A stretch of 64,000 nt of DNA from Saprospiraceae bacterium (lineage in GTDB: Bacteria; Bacteroidota; Bacteroidia; Chitinophagales; Saprospiraceae): assembly GCA_019638455.1 (NCBI GenBank), contig JAHBTU010000001.1, forward strand, positions 759,501 to 823,500, given 5' to 3'. A program made the translations under genes and the position numbers. The number at the start of each line of letters is the position of its first letter. Position 1 is the first letter of the stretch. The notes beneath the pieces were generated by a model. The model made no database searches and was not told where the DNA came from. It saw nothing but the letters and a program-made list of their open reading frames with translations. Positions 1 through 9,043 of the stretch are shown one piece after another.

Positions 1-622
1 GGTTTGTTGTGTGGGCTAAATTTCTACCAACATCCCGCCTCTCCGAGGCTTGGGTTTGTTGTGTGGGCTAAATTTCTACCAGCATTCCGCCTCTCCGAGG
101 CTTGGGTTTGTTGTGTGGGCTAAATTTCTACCAACATCCCGCCTCTCCGAGGCTTGGGTTTGTTGTGTGGGCTAAATTTCTACCAGCATTCCGCCTCTCC
201 GAGGCTTGGGTTTGTTGTGTGGGCTAAATTTCTACCAACATCCCGCCTCTCCGAGGCTTGGGTTTGTTGTGTGGGCTAAATTTCTACCAGCATTCCGCCT
301 CTCCGAGGCTTGGGTTTGTTGTGTGGGCTAAATTTCTACCAGCATCCCGCCTCTCCGAGGCTTGGGTTTGTTGTGTGGGCTAAATTTCTACCAACATCCC
401 GCCTCTCCGAGGCTTGGGTTTGTTGTGTGGGCTAAATTTCTACCAACATCCCGCCTCTCCGAGGCTTGGGTTTGTTGTGTGGGCTAAATTTCTACCAGCA
501 TTCCGCCTCTCCGAGGCTTGGGTTTGTTGTGTGGGCTAAATTTCTACCAGCATTCCGCCTCTCCGAGGCTTGGGTTTGTTGTGTGGGCTAAATTTCTACC
601 AGCATTCCGCCTCTCCGAGGCT
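1..622. repeat. Tandem array of twelve 52-bp units
   Basis: Twelve head-to-tail copies of a 52-bp unit begin GGTTTGTTGTGTGGGC and end CTCCGAGGCTT. The only variation seen is in a short central segment, read as AACATCCC, AGCATTCC or AGCATCCC. In order the units are A,B,A,B,A,B,C,A,A,B,B,B. Each unit holds a small hairpin, GCCTC-TCC-GAGGC. The unit length is not a multiple of three and no reading frame crosses the array. The window starts in phase with a unit, so the array may continue to the left. Near-identity of the units implies recent expansion or homogenisation. The core TTTCTACCAACAT plus a GC-rich palindrome resembles, from memory, extragenic repeats scattered in Bacteroidota genomes; function unknown. 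Confidence 0.97.
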
Positions 623-654
623 TTTCAATAATTGATTCGCACAAATCGTAACTC

Positions 655-1344
655 GTGGAAATTTTGCCTACTGCCAATTTTCAGCCCGACATCTCTTTGT
701 GGGGCTTTCGCATTGGCGAACCAGTGATTGCGCTGACCTCGCTGTTGGTGGCGCTTTTTTGTTTTTACGCATGGCAGCGGCTCGGAAAAGCAAAAAGTGC
801 CGACGATGCCGCTCGGCTATTCCGTGTCTTTTTTTTGCTCATGGGCTTTTCCAGTTTGCTGGGAGGGTTGGTGGGTCATGCGTTCATGCACCAGTTGCCT
901 TTTGTGTTCAAGGTTCCCGGATGGGCGTTGGGCATGATAGCAGTTTCGGCTTTGGAACAAGTTTCCATCCTGCGGGCCGCGCCTTTTTTGGGAGGGCGAT
1001 GGGGGCGGGCGCTGAGCTGGGCGAACATTGTGCAACTTGCTGTTGCGCTGTGGTTTATGTTTGCTACTTTGTGGTTCCCTGCTGTTGAAATTCACTCTGC
1101 GGTTGGGTTGTTGCTTGTGGTGGCGCCTTTGGAAAGTATGCTGTTGTTAAGGTTTCGCTCGGAAGTCAGTCGCTTTGTGTTGTGGGGCATCGCGGTGCTT
1201 GTGGTCGCGGTGTCCATGCACATTTTCAAAATATCGGCGAGCGTGTGGCTCAGTTATTTCGACATTGCTCACTTGTGGATGTGCGGAGCGATTTGGCTGT
1301 TCATGCAGGGAGCATTGCGGGTGGGCAAGGCTGGGCAGGCTTGA
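655..1344 (+). CDS. Polytopic membrane protein, DUF6962-like
   Basis: A 229-aa integral membrane protein with about seven hydrophobic segments. It starts at a GTG (655) 33 bases after the tandem array; no in-frame ATG lies near the N-terminus. Histidines fall at helix ends (GHAFMHQ about residue 74-80, EIHS about 144, SMHIFK about 185, DIAHLW about 202). This pattern resembles the DUF6962 membrane family of Bacteroidota and loosely the CREST hydrolase superfamily, in which membrane His and Asp residues bind metal. The similarity was recognised by eye only. No signal peptide is present apart from the first helix. The next gene converges on it with a gap of three bases. Catalytic activity is not established. 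Confidence 0.7.
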   Translation: MEILPTANFQPDISLWGFRIGEPVIALTSLLVALFCFYAWQRLGKAKSADDAARLFRVFFLLMGFSSLLGGLVGHAFMHQLPFVFKVPGWALGMIAVSALEQVSILRAAPFLGGRWGRALSWANIVQLAVALWFMFATLWFPAVEIHSAVGLLLVVAPLESMLLLRFRSEVSRFVLWGIAVLVVAVSMHIFKISASVWLSYFDIAHLWMCGAIWLFMQGALRVGKAGQA

Positions 1345-1347
1345 TTG

Positions 1348-2028
1348 TCACAGGGTTTTCACGGCAAAGCCTGTGGGGTGTCGTTCGGCGAGCAGGTGCG
1401 CAATCGCTTCAAAGACGGCATCATCGTGTTCGAAGCTCGCTTCGCCAAGTTCGAGTACCAGCACAGGGGTTTGTGTCTCGGTTTTCAAGTATTCCAGATA
1501 GGCGTTCTGGATGTCTTCGAGGTAAGCCGCGCTGATATTGCGCTCGATGTCGCGTCCGCGTTTGTGAATGTGGCGCAGCAGCACGTCCACCGGGCGGTGA
1601 AGAAAAAGCAGCAGGTCTGGTTTGGGGAATGTGGAGTTCAGTACCCCAAAGAGCCGCTGAAACAGGCGAAATTCTTCTTCGTTGAGGTTGTTTTTTGCAA
1701 ATAAGAGGGTTTTTACAAAAAAATAGTCTGCTACGGTGCAAGTGTGAAAAAGGTTGGGCTTGGAGAAGTGCTCGAGCAGTTGCTTGTGGCGCTCGGTCAT
1801 AAAAAACAACTCTACTGGGAAGGCATACCGCTCGGGTTGCAGGTAAAAAAAAGGAAGAAAGGGGTTGTCGGTAAATTGCTCAAGCACCAAGGCGCAGCCA
1901 AAACGGTCGGCCAGCCGATGGCACAAGGTCGTCTTGCCTGCTCCGATATTGCCTTCAATAGCGATGAAAGAATAGGAGGGAGATGATTGATTGCCCCGCG
2001 TTGCCGGGGAAGATAGTGGAGTTTCCAC
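1348..2028 (-). CDS. Deoxynucleoside kinase (dNK family)
   Basis: Phosphorylates deoxynucleosides for dNTP salvage in the cytoplasm, by family. The P-loop reads EGNIGAGKTT close to the N-terminus. It is followed by an acidic/aromatic segment (VLEQFTDNPFLPFFY), an ERH segment, and a lid-like RGRDIER stretch near the middle, all typical of bacterial deoxyguanosine/deoxyadenosine kinases of about 205-225 aa. The open frame extends to a TTG at 2106 that overlaps the folK stop, but that would add about 26 residues without family likeness. I therefore favour the GTG at 2028, giving 226 aa; the start remains uncertain. It lies directly downstream of folK on the same strand and probably shares its transcript. 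Substrate preference cannot be read from sequence alone. Confidence 0.88.
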   Translation of the reverse strand: METPLSSPATRGNQSSPSYSFIAIEGNIGAGKTTLCHRLADRFGCALVLEQFTDNPFLPFFYLQPERYAFPVELFFMTERHKQLLEHFSKPNLFHTCTVADYFFVKTLLFAKNNLNEEEFRLFQRLFGVLNSTFPKPDLLLFLHRPVDVLLRHIHKRGRDIERNISAAYLEDIQNAYLEYLKTETQTPVLVLELGEASFEHDDAVFEAIAHLLAERHPTGFAVKTL

Positions 2029-2102
2029 TGTGCGAGTTATGTCGTTTTTGCAAGTTGAGAATAACTGCCAAAGCAGCCATGAGAATATGTGGCAAGTGGG
2101 TC

Positions 2103-2624
2103 TCAACTGATGTCCAACATGACCACCTCAGACTCGTCCGCGCACTCCATGAATAGTTCATCTATTTGTTTTTTCAGCAAGGGATGTTCCAGGTCGGGCG
2201 CGATTTCAAGCATTGGTGCCAAGACGAAAGCGCGTTTGTGGAGCTCTGGGTGCGGGATTTCCAGCCCCTTGTCGCGTACCACCCGTTTGCCGTAAAAAAG
2301 GATGTCAATGTCAATGGTTCGAGGTCCCCACTTATCTTGGTCTCGGCGGCGTTCGCGGCCCAATTCGCGCTCAATTTTCCCAATTTTTTCGAGCAACTCA
2401 CGCGGGGAGAGCATGGTGTTGACCATGATAATCTGGTTTAGAAAAGCCTCCTGCTCGGTGTTGCCCCAAGGTTGGGTTTCGTAGATGTGGCTTTTTCTGG
2501 CGACTTTTCCGATGTTTTTTGAAATCAACTGGGTGGCGGAGTGGAGCTGCGCGGCACGGTCGCCCATATTGCTCCCCAATCCGAGATAGACGTTGATGTA
2601 CTTCTTGGCAAATTCAGGCTGCAT
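2103..2624 (-). CDS. folK: 2-amino-4-hydroxy-6-hydroxymethyldihydropteridine pyrophosphokinase
   Basis: HPPK transfers pyrophosphate from ATP to 6-hydroxymethyl-dihydropterin in folate synthesis. The 173-aa product has the N-terminal YLGLGSNMGDR motif, the pterin-binding region with YETQPWG, the N-Q-I-I strand, and the catalytic RTIDIDILFYG with its paired metal-binding aspartates, followed by IPHPELHKRAFVLAP. The ATG at 2624 places the YLGLGSN strand near the N-terminus as in the family. The frame stays open to 2732, but the extra 36 residues have no family match and would overlap the upstream promoter region. folK followed by a deoxynucleoside kinase on one strand is a common Bacteroidota arrangement. 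Confidence 0.95.
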   Translation of the reverse strand: MQPEFAKKYINVYLGLGSNMGDRAAQLHSATQLISKNIGKVARKSHIYETQPWGNTEQEAFLNQIIMVNTMLSPRELLEKIGKIERELGRERRRDQDKWGPRTIDIDILFYGKRVVRDKGLEIPHPELHKRAFVLAPMLEIAPDLEHPLLKKQIDELFMECADESEVVMLDIS

Positions 2625-2751
2625 ATTCAGGTCGTTATTCGGCGGCAAATATGCACAAAATGTGGAAGCCGAACAGAAAGCAAGCATGGGCAAACAAAAG
2701 AAGATGATTTTTTTTGCGCCTCTATGCGTCATGGACAGTCGTGCATCGCCA

Positions 2752-2759
2752 TACCTTTG
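2752..2759 (+). promoter_or_regulatory. Candidate -7 element TACCTTTG
   Basis: TACCTTTG matches the Bacteroidota -7 consensus TAnnTTTG and lies 35 bases before the lipoprotein ATG at 2795. No convincing -33 TTG is found at the usual distance, so the call rests on one half-site. Confidence 0.35.
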
Positions 2760-2794
2760 GCTTTTGTTTCAACAATCAACTAAAACACAACGAC

Positions 2795-3295
2795 ATGAAG
2801 AATCTGTTTTTGCCCGCAATTTTTTCAATACTGTTTTTGGCAACAGCCTGCAATAAAGTGGACCCGGCACTAGTCAGCACGATGCAAAGTGACATCGCTA
2901 ATGCGGAGGAATTGGCGCCAACGTTGGGAAAAACCGTAGAAATGGCCAACATGACCATTGAACAAATCAATAAAGCCCCTGAAGCCCTCAGGAGCAGCAA
3001 CACGCCCGAAATGCAATCCATATTGGAGCGTAGTGTTGCGTTGGCGGGCAAAGTGCAAGCCACCGAAGCACAGTACAACGATATGCTCAACAGATTCAAG
3101 CAGTTGTCGGCGGACTATGCGGCAGGAAAAATCAAGACCGAGGAGGCCAAAAAAGAATATGAGATGCTGAACACCAGCCTTAAAGGCGCCGCCGGTACGT
3201 TGGAGCGCATTGACAAATTCTGTGACCTGTTGCAGGCTGATTATGCAAAAGCGAGCGCCGGTTGGAATGCCGAGGCCGAAAAAGAATTGAAGTAA
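2795..3295 (+). CDS. Predicted coiled-coil lipoprotein, function unknown
   Basis: The 166-aa product begins with a lipoprotein signal peptide whose lipobox is ATAC, so Cys-19 or thereabouts would be lipidated and the protein anchored in an envelope membrane. The mature part is helical and rich in Ala, Glu, Lys and Met with heptad-like spacing, consistent with a coiled coil, and has no Cys or obvious catalytic motif. The frame is open from 2714, but the ATG at 2795 gives a textbook signal peptide, so it was chosen. The gene stands alone between divergent folK and the SprB-like gene. I recognise no named family. Confidence 0.8.
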   Translation: MKNLFLPAIFSILFLATACNKVDPALVSTMQSDIANAEELAPTLGKTVEMANMTIEQINKAPEALRSSNTPEMQSILERSVALAGKVQATEAQYNDMLNRFKQLSADYAAGKIKTEEAKKEYEMLNTSLKGAAGTLERIDKFCDLLQADYAKASAGWNAEAEKELK

Positions 3296-3421
3296 GCAAG
3301 CGGCTGTAACCTGGCATCTGGCAGCAAGGGCACAAGCAGCGAAATCATTCCTGCGCGTGTCCGGTATTTTGCTTTTTTTTGTCCTTTAATCCATCCCGTG
3401 CACATTAAACTCATACCTGTA

Positions 3422-6400
3422 ATGACAAAACCGATAATCCTATTCTTGTTCACGGCACTTGCCGCACCCGCCTTTTCTCAACCCTGCCCCCAACCCATCA
3501 TTTTGACGCTCGCGGCGACGAATTCAATTTGCAATGGAGACCCCAGCGGCTCCGCGACAGCTTCGGCTACGGGTGGCACAGGTACCATCACTTTTTCTTG
3601 GCAGGGATGTGGGGGAGGCCCCGTCACCAACGGCGCGACGGTGACAGACCTCTACGCGGGTTGTTATCGAGTGACGGCGACGGATGCTAATGGCTGCACT
3701 GCGGTGGATAGCGTGGCAGTGGGCGAACCGCTGCCTTTCGCTTTCAATTCGTCACAGACCCCAGTGAGCTGCAAGGGCTACTCGGATGGCTCGGCCACGA
3801 TAGAGGTATCAGGGGGCACCTCGCCATATCAGTATATCTGGGACAATGGCGACACCACTCCTACTGCCGATAGCCTGAATGCGGGATTTCATTTTGTCAC
3901 TATCACCGATGGCGCGGGTTGTTTGGTCGCCACGCTTGTCATCGTATTGGAGCCTTTATTGTTCGCATTGGATAGCACGACCTCGACCAATACCTCTTGT
4001 GTCGGGGCTGCCAACGGTTCGGCCACTGTGTTCGCAAAAGGGGGCACCATGCCCTACTCTTACGAATGGAGCGACGCACAAGGTCAGATTACGCAAACAG
4101 CGGTGAACCTTGCCGCAGGCACTTACACGGTCACGGTAACTGACCTGAAAGGTTGTTCGTTCACTGCTTCTGTGACGGTAGGCTCTTCTCCTGCCTTAAC
4201 GCTTGGATTCATAAATGTCGTGAATGAAACTTGTGCTGGCGCTTGCAATGGCTCGGCAACTGCCCAAGTGACGGGCGGCGCGCCGCCCTACGATTACTTT
4301 TGGGACGACCCTTCCTTGCCGGATGGTTTTGCGACAGTGAATAATCTCTGTCCCGGCACATATCTGCTGGAAGTTCGGGACATACTTGGTTGCGCGGTGA
4401 TTGACAAAGTGACGATTAGTGGGGCTACTCCGATTGAGGTTTTTATTGACAGCGTGCCTCCTTCATGCGCGGGCATTGAAGATGGCTCCATCTTCGCCAA
4501 TGCGGTGGGAGGGCAGCTGCCCTATTTGATTCAATGGAGCAACAATATGACGGGCAATAGCATCTCAAATCTTGCCTGCGGTGAATATCGCATGACCCTG
4601 ACCGATGGAGTAGGTTGTGTTTTCAGCGATACGATACAGCTGCCATGCCCAGAGGCGATTGTGGTGGATAGCATTGTGTCGCAGTCCGTCAATTGTTTTG
4701 GCAACAACAATGGGCAAGTCAGAGTGTATGCGCGAGGCGGCACGGGGGCGCTTGGCTATCAATGGAACGACCCAAGCCAACAAGTAGGCCCTGTGGCGGT
4801 GAACCTGTCTCCCGGCAATTACACCGTCGTCGTCACGGATGGTAACGGGTGTGTCGTCACGGCATCTGCCCAAGTCACGCAGCCCGCACCGTTGAGCGCC
4901 ACCATCAACAAGACCGATGTGGCCTGTTTTGGGGGCAGCGACGGCATCGCTACGGCCAATCCAGCAGGCGGCACAGAGCCGTATCAGTACGCATGGAATT
5001 GGGGGCCGACCACTCAGACCATCAGCAGCCTGCCAATTGGCAACTACATCGTCACCGTCGTTGACGCAAATGGCTGCACCACTACGGCCAATACATCCGT
5101 GACGCAGCCAGCCACTCCTTTGGAGATTATCGCATCACAGACCCGGACAGCCTGTTTTGGGGAAAACAACGGGGAGGCGGTCGCTGCAGCTTTGGGTGGC
5201 AACGGGGCACCCTTCTCGTATATGTGGAGTAATGGGCTAACAGGCGCTTTTGTCATTGGGCTTAATCCCGGGCTTATCAATGTGACAGCCACCGACAACC
5301 GGGGCTGTACCGCCATAGCCAGCGTGGCGATTCAGCAATTTTCAAAAATAGAAGTCGGCATCGCGTTCGTGCAACCGACCTGTCATGGGCGCTCCGACGG
5401 TCAGGCGGCTGTCAATTTGGTGGTGGGAGGGGCTGGCATGGGTGATACCGCAAAATACAACTATCAATGGAACATCCCCGGCACGCCCAACGCGCTGTTT
5501 GTGGATGGGCTGTTGGGTGGGCAGAACTATTCCGTCACGGCCACAGACTCTGCGGGTTGCTCGGGCAGCACCTCCTTCTTTATGCCTCAGCCACCTCCTA
5601 TCGTGGCGCAAATTGCCCAAAAAAACATTACCTGTTTCGGCCTCTCCGACGGATTGGCTCAAGTGATGGGAGTGGAGGGGGCCACACAGCCTGTCGTATA
5701 CACTTGGAGCAACAACACGACAGGCCCCATCATCCAGAATTTGTTGCCCGGCACTTACTTTCTCACCATTCTGGATGCCAAAGGATGTACGGATGTTGAC
5801 ACTGTAATCATCACGCAACCCGACCTTTTGCGCGTTGATTTCGCGGTGCAAACATTGGTGTGCCCAGATGATAGCAACGCCGTCATTGCCGCCAACGTGG
5901 CAGGTGGGACACCAGAATACATCCTGACTTGGAGCAATGGAGCCAATACCTCTCAAATCGGCAACCTTGGCCCGGGGCTATATGTACTTGATGTGGTAGA
6001 CAAAAATGGTTGCACGGTCGTTGATTCTGTCATCATCGAGCGCCCTGGCGCATTGGAAATTCGAACAGAAAAAACAGAGCCTAAATGTTTTGGGGGAAAA
6101 GACGGTCGCTTGCGGGTGGTTTTGACGGGAGGGCAAGGTCCATTTCGCTACAGCCTGAACGATGGGCCTTTTGGTGGAAGCAGCATCTTCTTAGGCTTGG
6201 CAGCGGGCGACTATATCGTGCGGGTGCAGGATGGGAATGGGTGCATTACCTCGCTCGCGGAAGTGCTCGGCCAGCCGATGCAGATAGAGGTGTCGGCAGG
6301 GACGGATACAACTGTCACGCTTGGCGACAGTCTCGTGCTAAGCGCGGATGTATTCAATGCCGTAGGGCTAGTGGACTACGAGTGGCGAAGTTTTTTGGTG

Positions 6401-6838
6401 GAAAACTTTGTGTGCGTTGACTCGCCGGATTGTAGCATGATTCTGGTGCGGCCCTATCAGCCAAATACCTATGTCGTGAAAGTCACGGACGAAAACGGAT
6501 GCAAAGGCGAGGCCCAAGTCACGGTCAGCGTGGAAAAACCGCGCGGCGTGTATGTGCCAACGGGTTTCACCCCCAATGGCGACCTTAACAACGACTTGCT
6601 CGTGGTGTATGGCAAAAGCTTGCAAATCCGCAGTGTGCTGACCTTCAATGTCTATAATCGTTGGGGCGAATTGGTCTATCAGGACAAAGACTTCGCAGTC
6701 AACGATGATACGCGTGGTTGGGACGGTTCATTTCGAGGCAAGCCCTGCGACCCCGGCATTTATGTCTGGTATGTCGAAGTGGAGTATCAAGATGGGTATG
6801 TGGAATCCAAGAAGGGGGATGTGGTGTTGATACGGTGA
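3422..6838 (+). CDS. SprB-repeat surface protein with T9SS type B sorting domain
   Basis: A 1138-aa secreted protein. The signal peptide (MTKPIILFLF...AFSQ) is followed by about twelve repeats of 80-95 residues. Each starts with a C-x-G-x-x-D/N-G-x-A motif, continues with a GG(T)xPYxYxW-like strand and ends with DxxGC, as in SprB and related gliding adhesins. The last ~95 residues (VPTGFTPNGD, YNRWGELVY, GWDG, G-x-Y-x-W) form the gliding-motility-associated CHU_C-type C-terminal domain, a type B signal for the type IX secretion system. A GTG at 3398 would also be in frame; the ATG at 3422 starts the signal peptide cleanly. It probably acts at the cell surface in adhesion or matrix binding. 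Ligand unknown. Confidence 0.92.
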   Translation: MTKPIILFLFTALAAPAFSQPCPQPIILTLAATNSICNGDPSGSATASATGGTGTITFSWQGCGGGPVTNGATVTDLYAGCYRVTATDANGCTAVDSVAVGEPLPFAFNSSQTPVSCKGYSDGSATIEVSGGTSPYQYIWDNGDTTPTADSLNAGFHFVTITDGAGCLVATLVIVLEPLLFALDSTTSTNTSCVGAANGSATVFAKGGTMPYSYEWSDAQGQITQTAVNLAAGTYTVTVTDLKGCSFTASVTVGSSPALTLGFINVVNETCAGACNGSATAQVTGGAPPYDYFWDDPSLPDGFATVNNLCPGTYLLEVRDILGCAVIDKVTISGATPIEVFIDSVPPSCAGIEDGSIFANAVGGQLPYLIQWSNNMTGNSISNLACGEYRMTLTDGVGCVFSDTIQLPCPEAIVVDSIVSQSVNCFGNNNGQVRVYARGGTGALGYQWNDPSQQVGPVAVNLSPGNYTVVVTDGNGCVVTASAQVTQPAPLSATINKTDVACFGGSDGIATANPAGGTEPYQYAWNWGPTTQTISSLPIGNYIVTVVDANGCTTTANTSVTQPATPLEIIASQTRTACFGENNGEAVAAALGGNGAPFSYMWSNGLTGAFVIGLNPGLINVTATDNRGCTAIASVAIQQFSKIEVGIAFVQPTCHGRSDGQAAVNLVVGGAGMGDTAKYNYQWNIPGTPNALFVDGLLGGQNYSVTATDSAGCSGSTSFFMPQPPPIVAQIAQKNITCFGLSDGLAQVMGVEGATQPVVYTWSNNTTGPIIQNLLPGTYFLTILDAKGCTDVDTVIITQPDLLRVDFAVQTLVCPDDSNAVIAANVAGGTPEYILTWSNGANTSQIGNLGPGLYVLDVVDKNGCTVVDSVIIERPGALEIRTEKTEPKCFGGKDGRLRVVLTGGQGPFRYSLNDGPFGGSSIFLGLAAGDYIVRVQDGNGCITSLAEVLGQPMQIEVSAGTDTTVTLGDSLVLSADVFNAVGLVDYEWRSFLVENFVCVDSPDCSMILVRPYQPNTYVVKVTDENGCKGEAQVTVSVEKPRGVYVPTGFTPNGDLNNDLLVVYGKSLQIRSVLTFNVYNRWGELVYQDKDFAVNDDTRGWDGSFRGKPCDPGIYVWYVEVEYQDGYVESKKGDVVLIR

Positions 6839-6977
6839 GGGGTGGGAACTTGCTTGGCGACAAGCGCTTTATGGCGAGTTTATGCCATTATATCAATTTT
6901 TCGTCTAATTTAATTGGCGTTTCGCATAATTTACTATGCTAAACATTTAACTTGCCCAAACTTTAATCGAGAAGGAC

Positions 6978-8411
6978 ATGCTTTGGATAATGTTGTCGAT
7001 TCAAAACCAAATGTTCCCCCGCATGACAACCAACGACACATTCCAAGTTTGGCTGCAAAGCCCTGCTCCCAATGGCGCCGATGGGCATTTTCATTCTATT
7101 GCCGCGCAACTGCAAACCTCCCGCATCGAATGTAACCCCTGCCAAATGCCGCCGGAAGGGAGAAACACCATTCTGCTTTTGCTCAACGACCAAACTACTG
7201 AGGAAGAAGAGCAAGAATGTCTGAAAGAATTGCTTGAGCCGGAGCGACACGTCATCGCACTCTACACCGGAGAAAAAAAACTGCCCTTTTATCGAGTGTG
7301 GCGTTTGCTTAGCATGGGCGTGGACGATGTGTTGGACCTTCGTGGCAAAATCAGGCTGGCCGATGCCGTGCAATCCCGTCTTCACCGCTGGTCTGTCATT
7401 GACAGAATCGTTGATTCGGAGCAGGTGCAAAAAACGCTCCTCGGCAGCTGCCCAGCGTGGCGCAAAGTGCTCCGACAGGTAGTTGAAATCGCGTGCTTTT
7501 CCACCGCCCCTGTCCTTATTTTGGGAGAGAGCGGCACTGGCAAGGAACTCATCGCCCGTCTCATTCATGACCTCGATAAGCGGCAAGACAAACAAAGCCT
7601 CGTGCTGCTGGACTGCACGATCATTGTGCCGGAATTGTCAGGCAGCGAATTTTTCGGGCACGAAAAAGGCGCTTTCACCAATGCGGTCGCCAACCGCGAC
7701 GGCGCTTTTTCTTTGGCGGACAGAGGCACACTTTTTTTGGACGAAATAGGCGAACTGCCGCTCCGCTTGCAGGCCGAATTGTTGCGCGTCAGCCAAGATG
7801 GACTGTACAAGCGGGTGGGCAGCAATATTTGGAAAAAGGCGCAATTTCGGCTCGTGTGCGCCACCAACCGGAATTTGTTACAAGAGGTGGAAAAAGGCGA
7901 TTTCCGGCAGGATTTGTACTACCGCCTCAGCACCTGTGTGGTCCAATTACCTCCTTTGCGCGATAGGCGGCTCGACATCCCCGAACTAGCCGAATATTTC
8001 CTCGCACAAGCTCTCCAGACCAACACGCCCCCGCCTTTCGACCCGCTCATGCTGAATTTCCTGTTGACGCACCCCTTTCCCGGGAATGTGCGCCAACTGC
8101 GACAGCTCATCACCCGCATTGCTTATCGGCACACGGGAGACGGCCCCGTTACCATCGGCGACATCCCTGATGCCGACCGCGACAGCTTGTCATTTGCTCC
8201 ACACGGCTGGCAGGAGAACGGTTTTAAAGACGCCATCCGCCAGGCCATTGCTGACGGCGTTGGGTTGAAAGACATCAAACGCATTGCTGCCGATGTGGCG
8301 ATGGACATTGCCATCGAAGATGCGGCCGGGAATCTTCAGGAAGCCGCCAGGCGCCTCGACGTGACGGACCGGCTGGTACAAGGGTATTTGGCGGAAAAGA
8401 AAACAGCATAG
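6978..8411 (+). CDS. Sigma-54-dependent transcriptional activator (NtrC family)
   Basis: A 477-aa bacterial enhancer-binding protein. Residues about 20-150 form a degenerate receiver-like domain without an obvious phospho-acceptor pattern. The AAA+ domain has Walker A GESGTGKE (183-190), the sigma-54 contact loop, Walker B TLFLDEIG (251-258), an R-finger region QDLYYRL (311-317) and PGNVRQL (368-374). A Fis-type helix-turn-helix lies at about 444-472. The loop reads GAFTNA (231-236) instead of the canonical GAFTGA. The ATG at 6978 follows GAGAAGGAC; internal ATGs at 7011 and 7023 are alternatives. The gene converges head-on with no spacing on the nine-gene minus-strand cluster, whose first gene has a sigma-54 promoter, so it is the likely activator of that cluster (inference). 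Confidence 0.93.
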   Translation: MLWIMLSIQNQMFPRMTTNDTFQVWLQSPAPNGADGHFHSIAAQLQTSRIECNPCQMPPEGRNTILLLLNDQTTEEEEQECLKELLEPERHVIALYTGEKKLPFYRVWRLLSMGVDDVLDLRGKIRLADAVQSRLHRWSVIDRIVDSEQVQKTLLGSCPAWRKVLRQVVEIACFSTAPVLILGESGTGKELIARLIHDLDKRQDKQSLVLLDCTIIVPELSGSEFFGHEKGAFTNAVANRDGAFSLADRGTLFLDEIGELPLRLQAELLRVSQDGLYKRVGSNIWKKAQFRLVCATNRNLLQEVEKGDFRQDLYYRLSTCVVQLPPLRDRRLDIPELAEYFLAQALQTNTPPPFDPLMLNFLLTHPFPGNVRQLRQLITRIAYRHTGDGPVTIGDIPDADRDSLSFAPHGWQENGFKDAIRQAIADGVGLKDIKRIAADVAMDIAIEDAAGNLQEAARRLDVTDRLVQGYLAEKKTA

Positions 8412-8999
8412 CTACAATAGGTAAGGATTCAATGCTATTTCGACAAACTTTTGGTTGTTTCTATTGACTTTCTCTGCTTCAACCGTGGTGTCAATTTTCG
8501 ATTGCAATTCGGCAGCGTTGAATTCTTCAGCGAGCAGATGAAAGTTATTCAGCGTCTGGGTGATTTCATCGAATCGGGATTCTGCTTCCTTTTTTATTTT
8601 TTCAATCAAATAGCCATTTCCGACGATTTTTGAGGTGGATTTTTTTTTGAAAAAAACCTTTTCATCGGCGCAGTAAAAATTGTCGCTCCAAAAATGTCTT
8701 CCCAATATCCGAAGGAATAACTCGTGCCTGCTTTTTACGGGTACAGTATAGAATGCGAAGTAAATGTCCTGCCCCGGCGATGTTCCTTTTGGCACGTCGT
8801 ATCTGACGGCCTTTTCTGTTCCAATTTTTACCGTTGTTTCATTCGTCAAAAATTCGGGCGTCTGGATTTTGAGTTCGTCAAACAGTCTGGTTTTCGTTTT
8901 GGCAAGATTGCTGTCCTCGAACGCTTTGTCGTCGAGTTGTCCGACCTTTTTCAAGAGTTGCCGGAGGGTTTCGTTTTTGAGTCTTTCTATCAATTCCAT
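8412..8999 (-). CDS. Uncharacterised protein, last gene of the accessory cluster
   Basis: A 195-aa soluble protein with no signal peptide and no membrane segment. The N-terminal 45 residues and the C-terminal third (KKEAESRFDEITQTLNNF onward) look helical; the middle (about 70-130) is richer in strands and aromatic residues (GQDIYFAFYTVP, RHFWSDNFY). No catalytic motif or known family was recognised. It begins 44 bases after the caspase-like gene on the same strand and is the last gene before the convergent sigma-54 activator, whose stop codon abuts its own. Position suggests it belongs to the cluster, possibly as an accessory or protective partner, but nothing in the sequence shows this directly. 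Confidence 0.75.
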   Translation of the reverse strand: MELIERLKNETLRQLLKKVGQLDDKAFEDSNLAKTKTRLFDELKIQTPEFLTNETTVKIGTEKAVRYDVPKGTSPGQDIYFAFYTVPVKSRHELFLRILGRHFWSDNFYCADEKVFFKKKSTSKIVGNGYLIEKIKKEAESRFDEITQTLNNFHLLAEEFNAAELQSKIDTTVEAEKVNRNNQKFVEIALNPYLL

Positions 9000-9043
9000 A
9001 AGTTGAAATGGATTTGTATGGTATTGGCGGTTGTGTCATTTCT

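Noticed and set aside
1..622. CRISPR array
   Set aside because: The units abut directly at a constant 52-bp period with no unique spacers, and no cas gene is nearby.
5342..5956. Minus-strand open frame of 204 codons
   Set aside because: It lies wholly inside the SprB-like gene on the opposite strand, has no family likeness and mirrors its repeat structure.
6963..7595. Minus-strand open frame of 210 codons
   Set aside because: It overlaps the conserved AAA+ activator gene on the other strand and has no recognisable domain.
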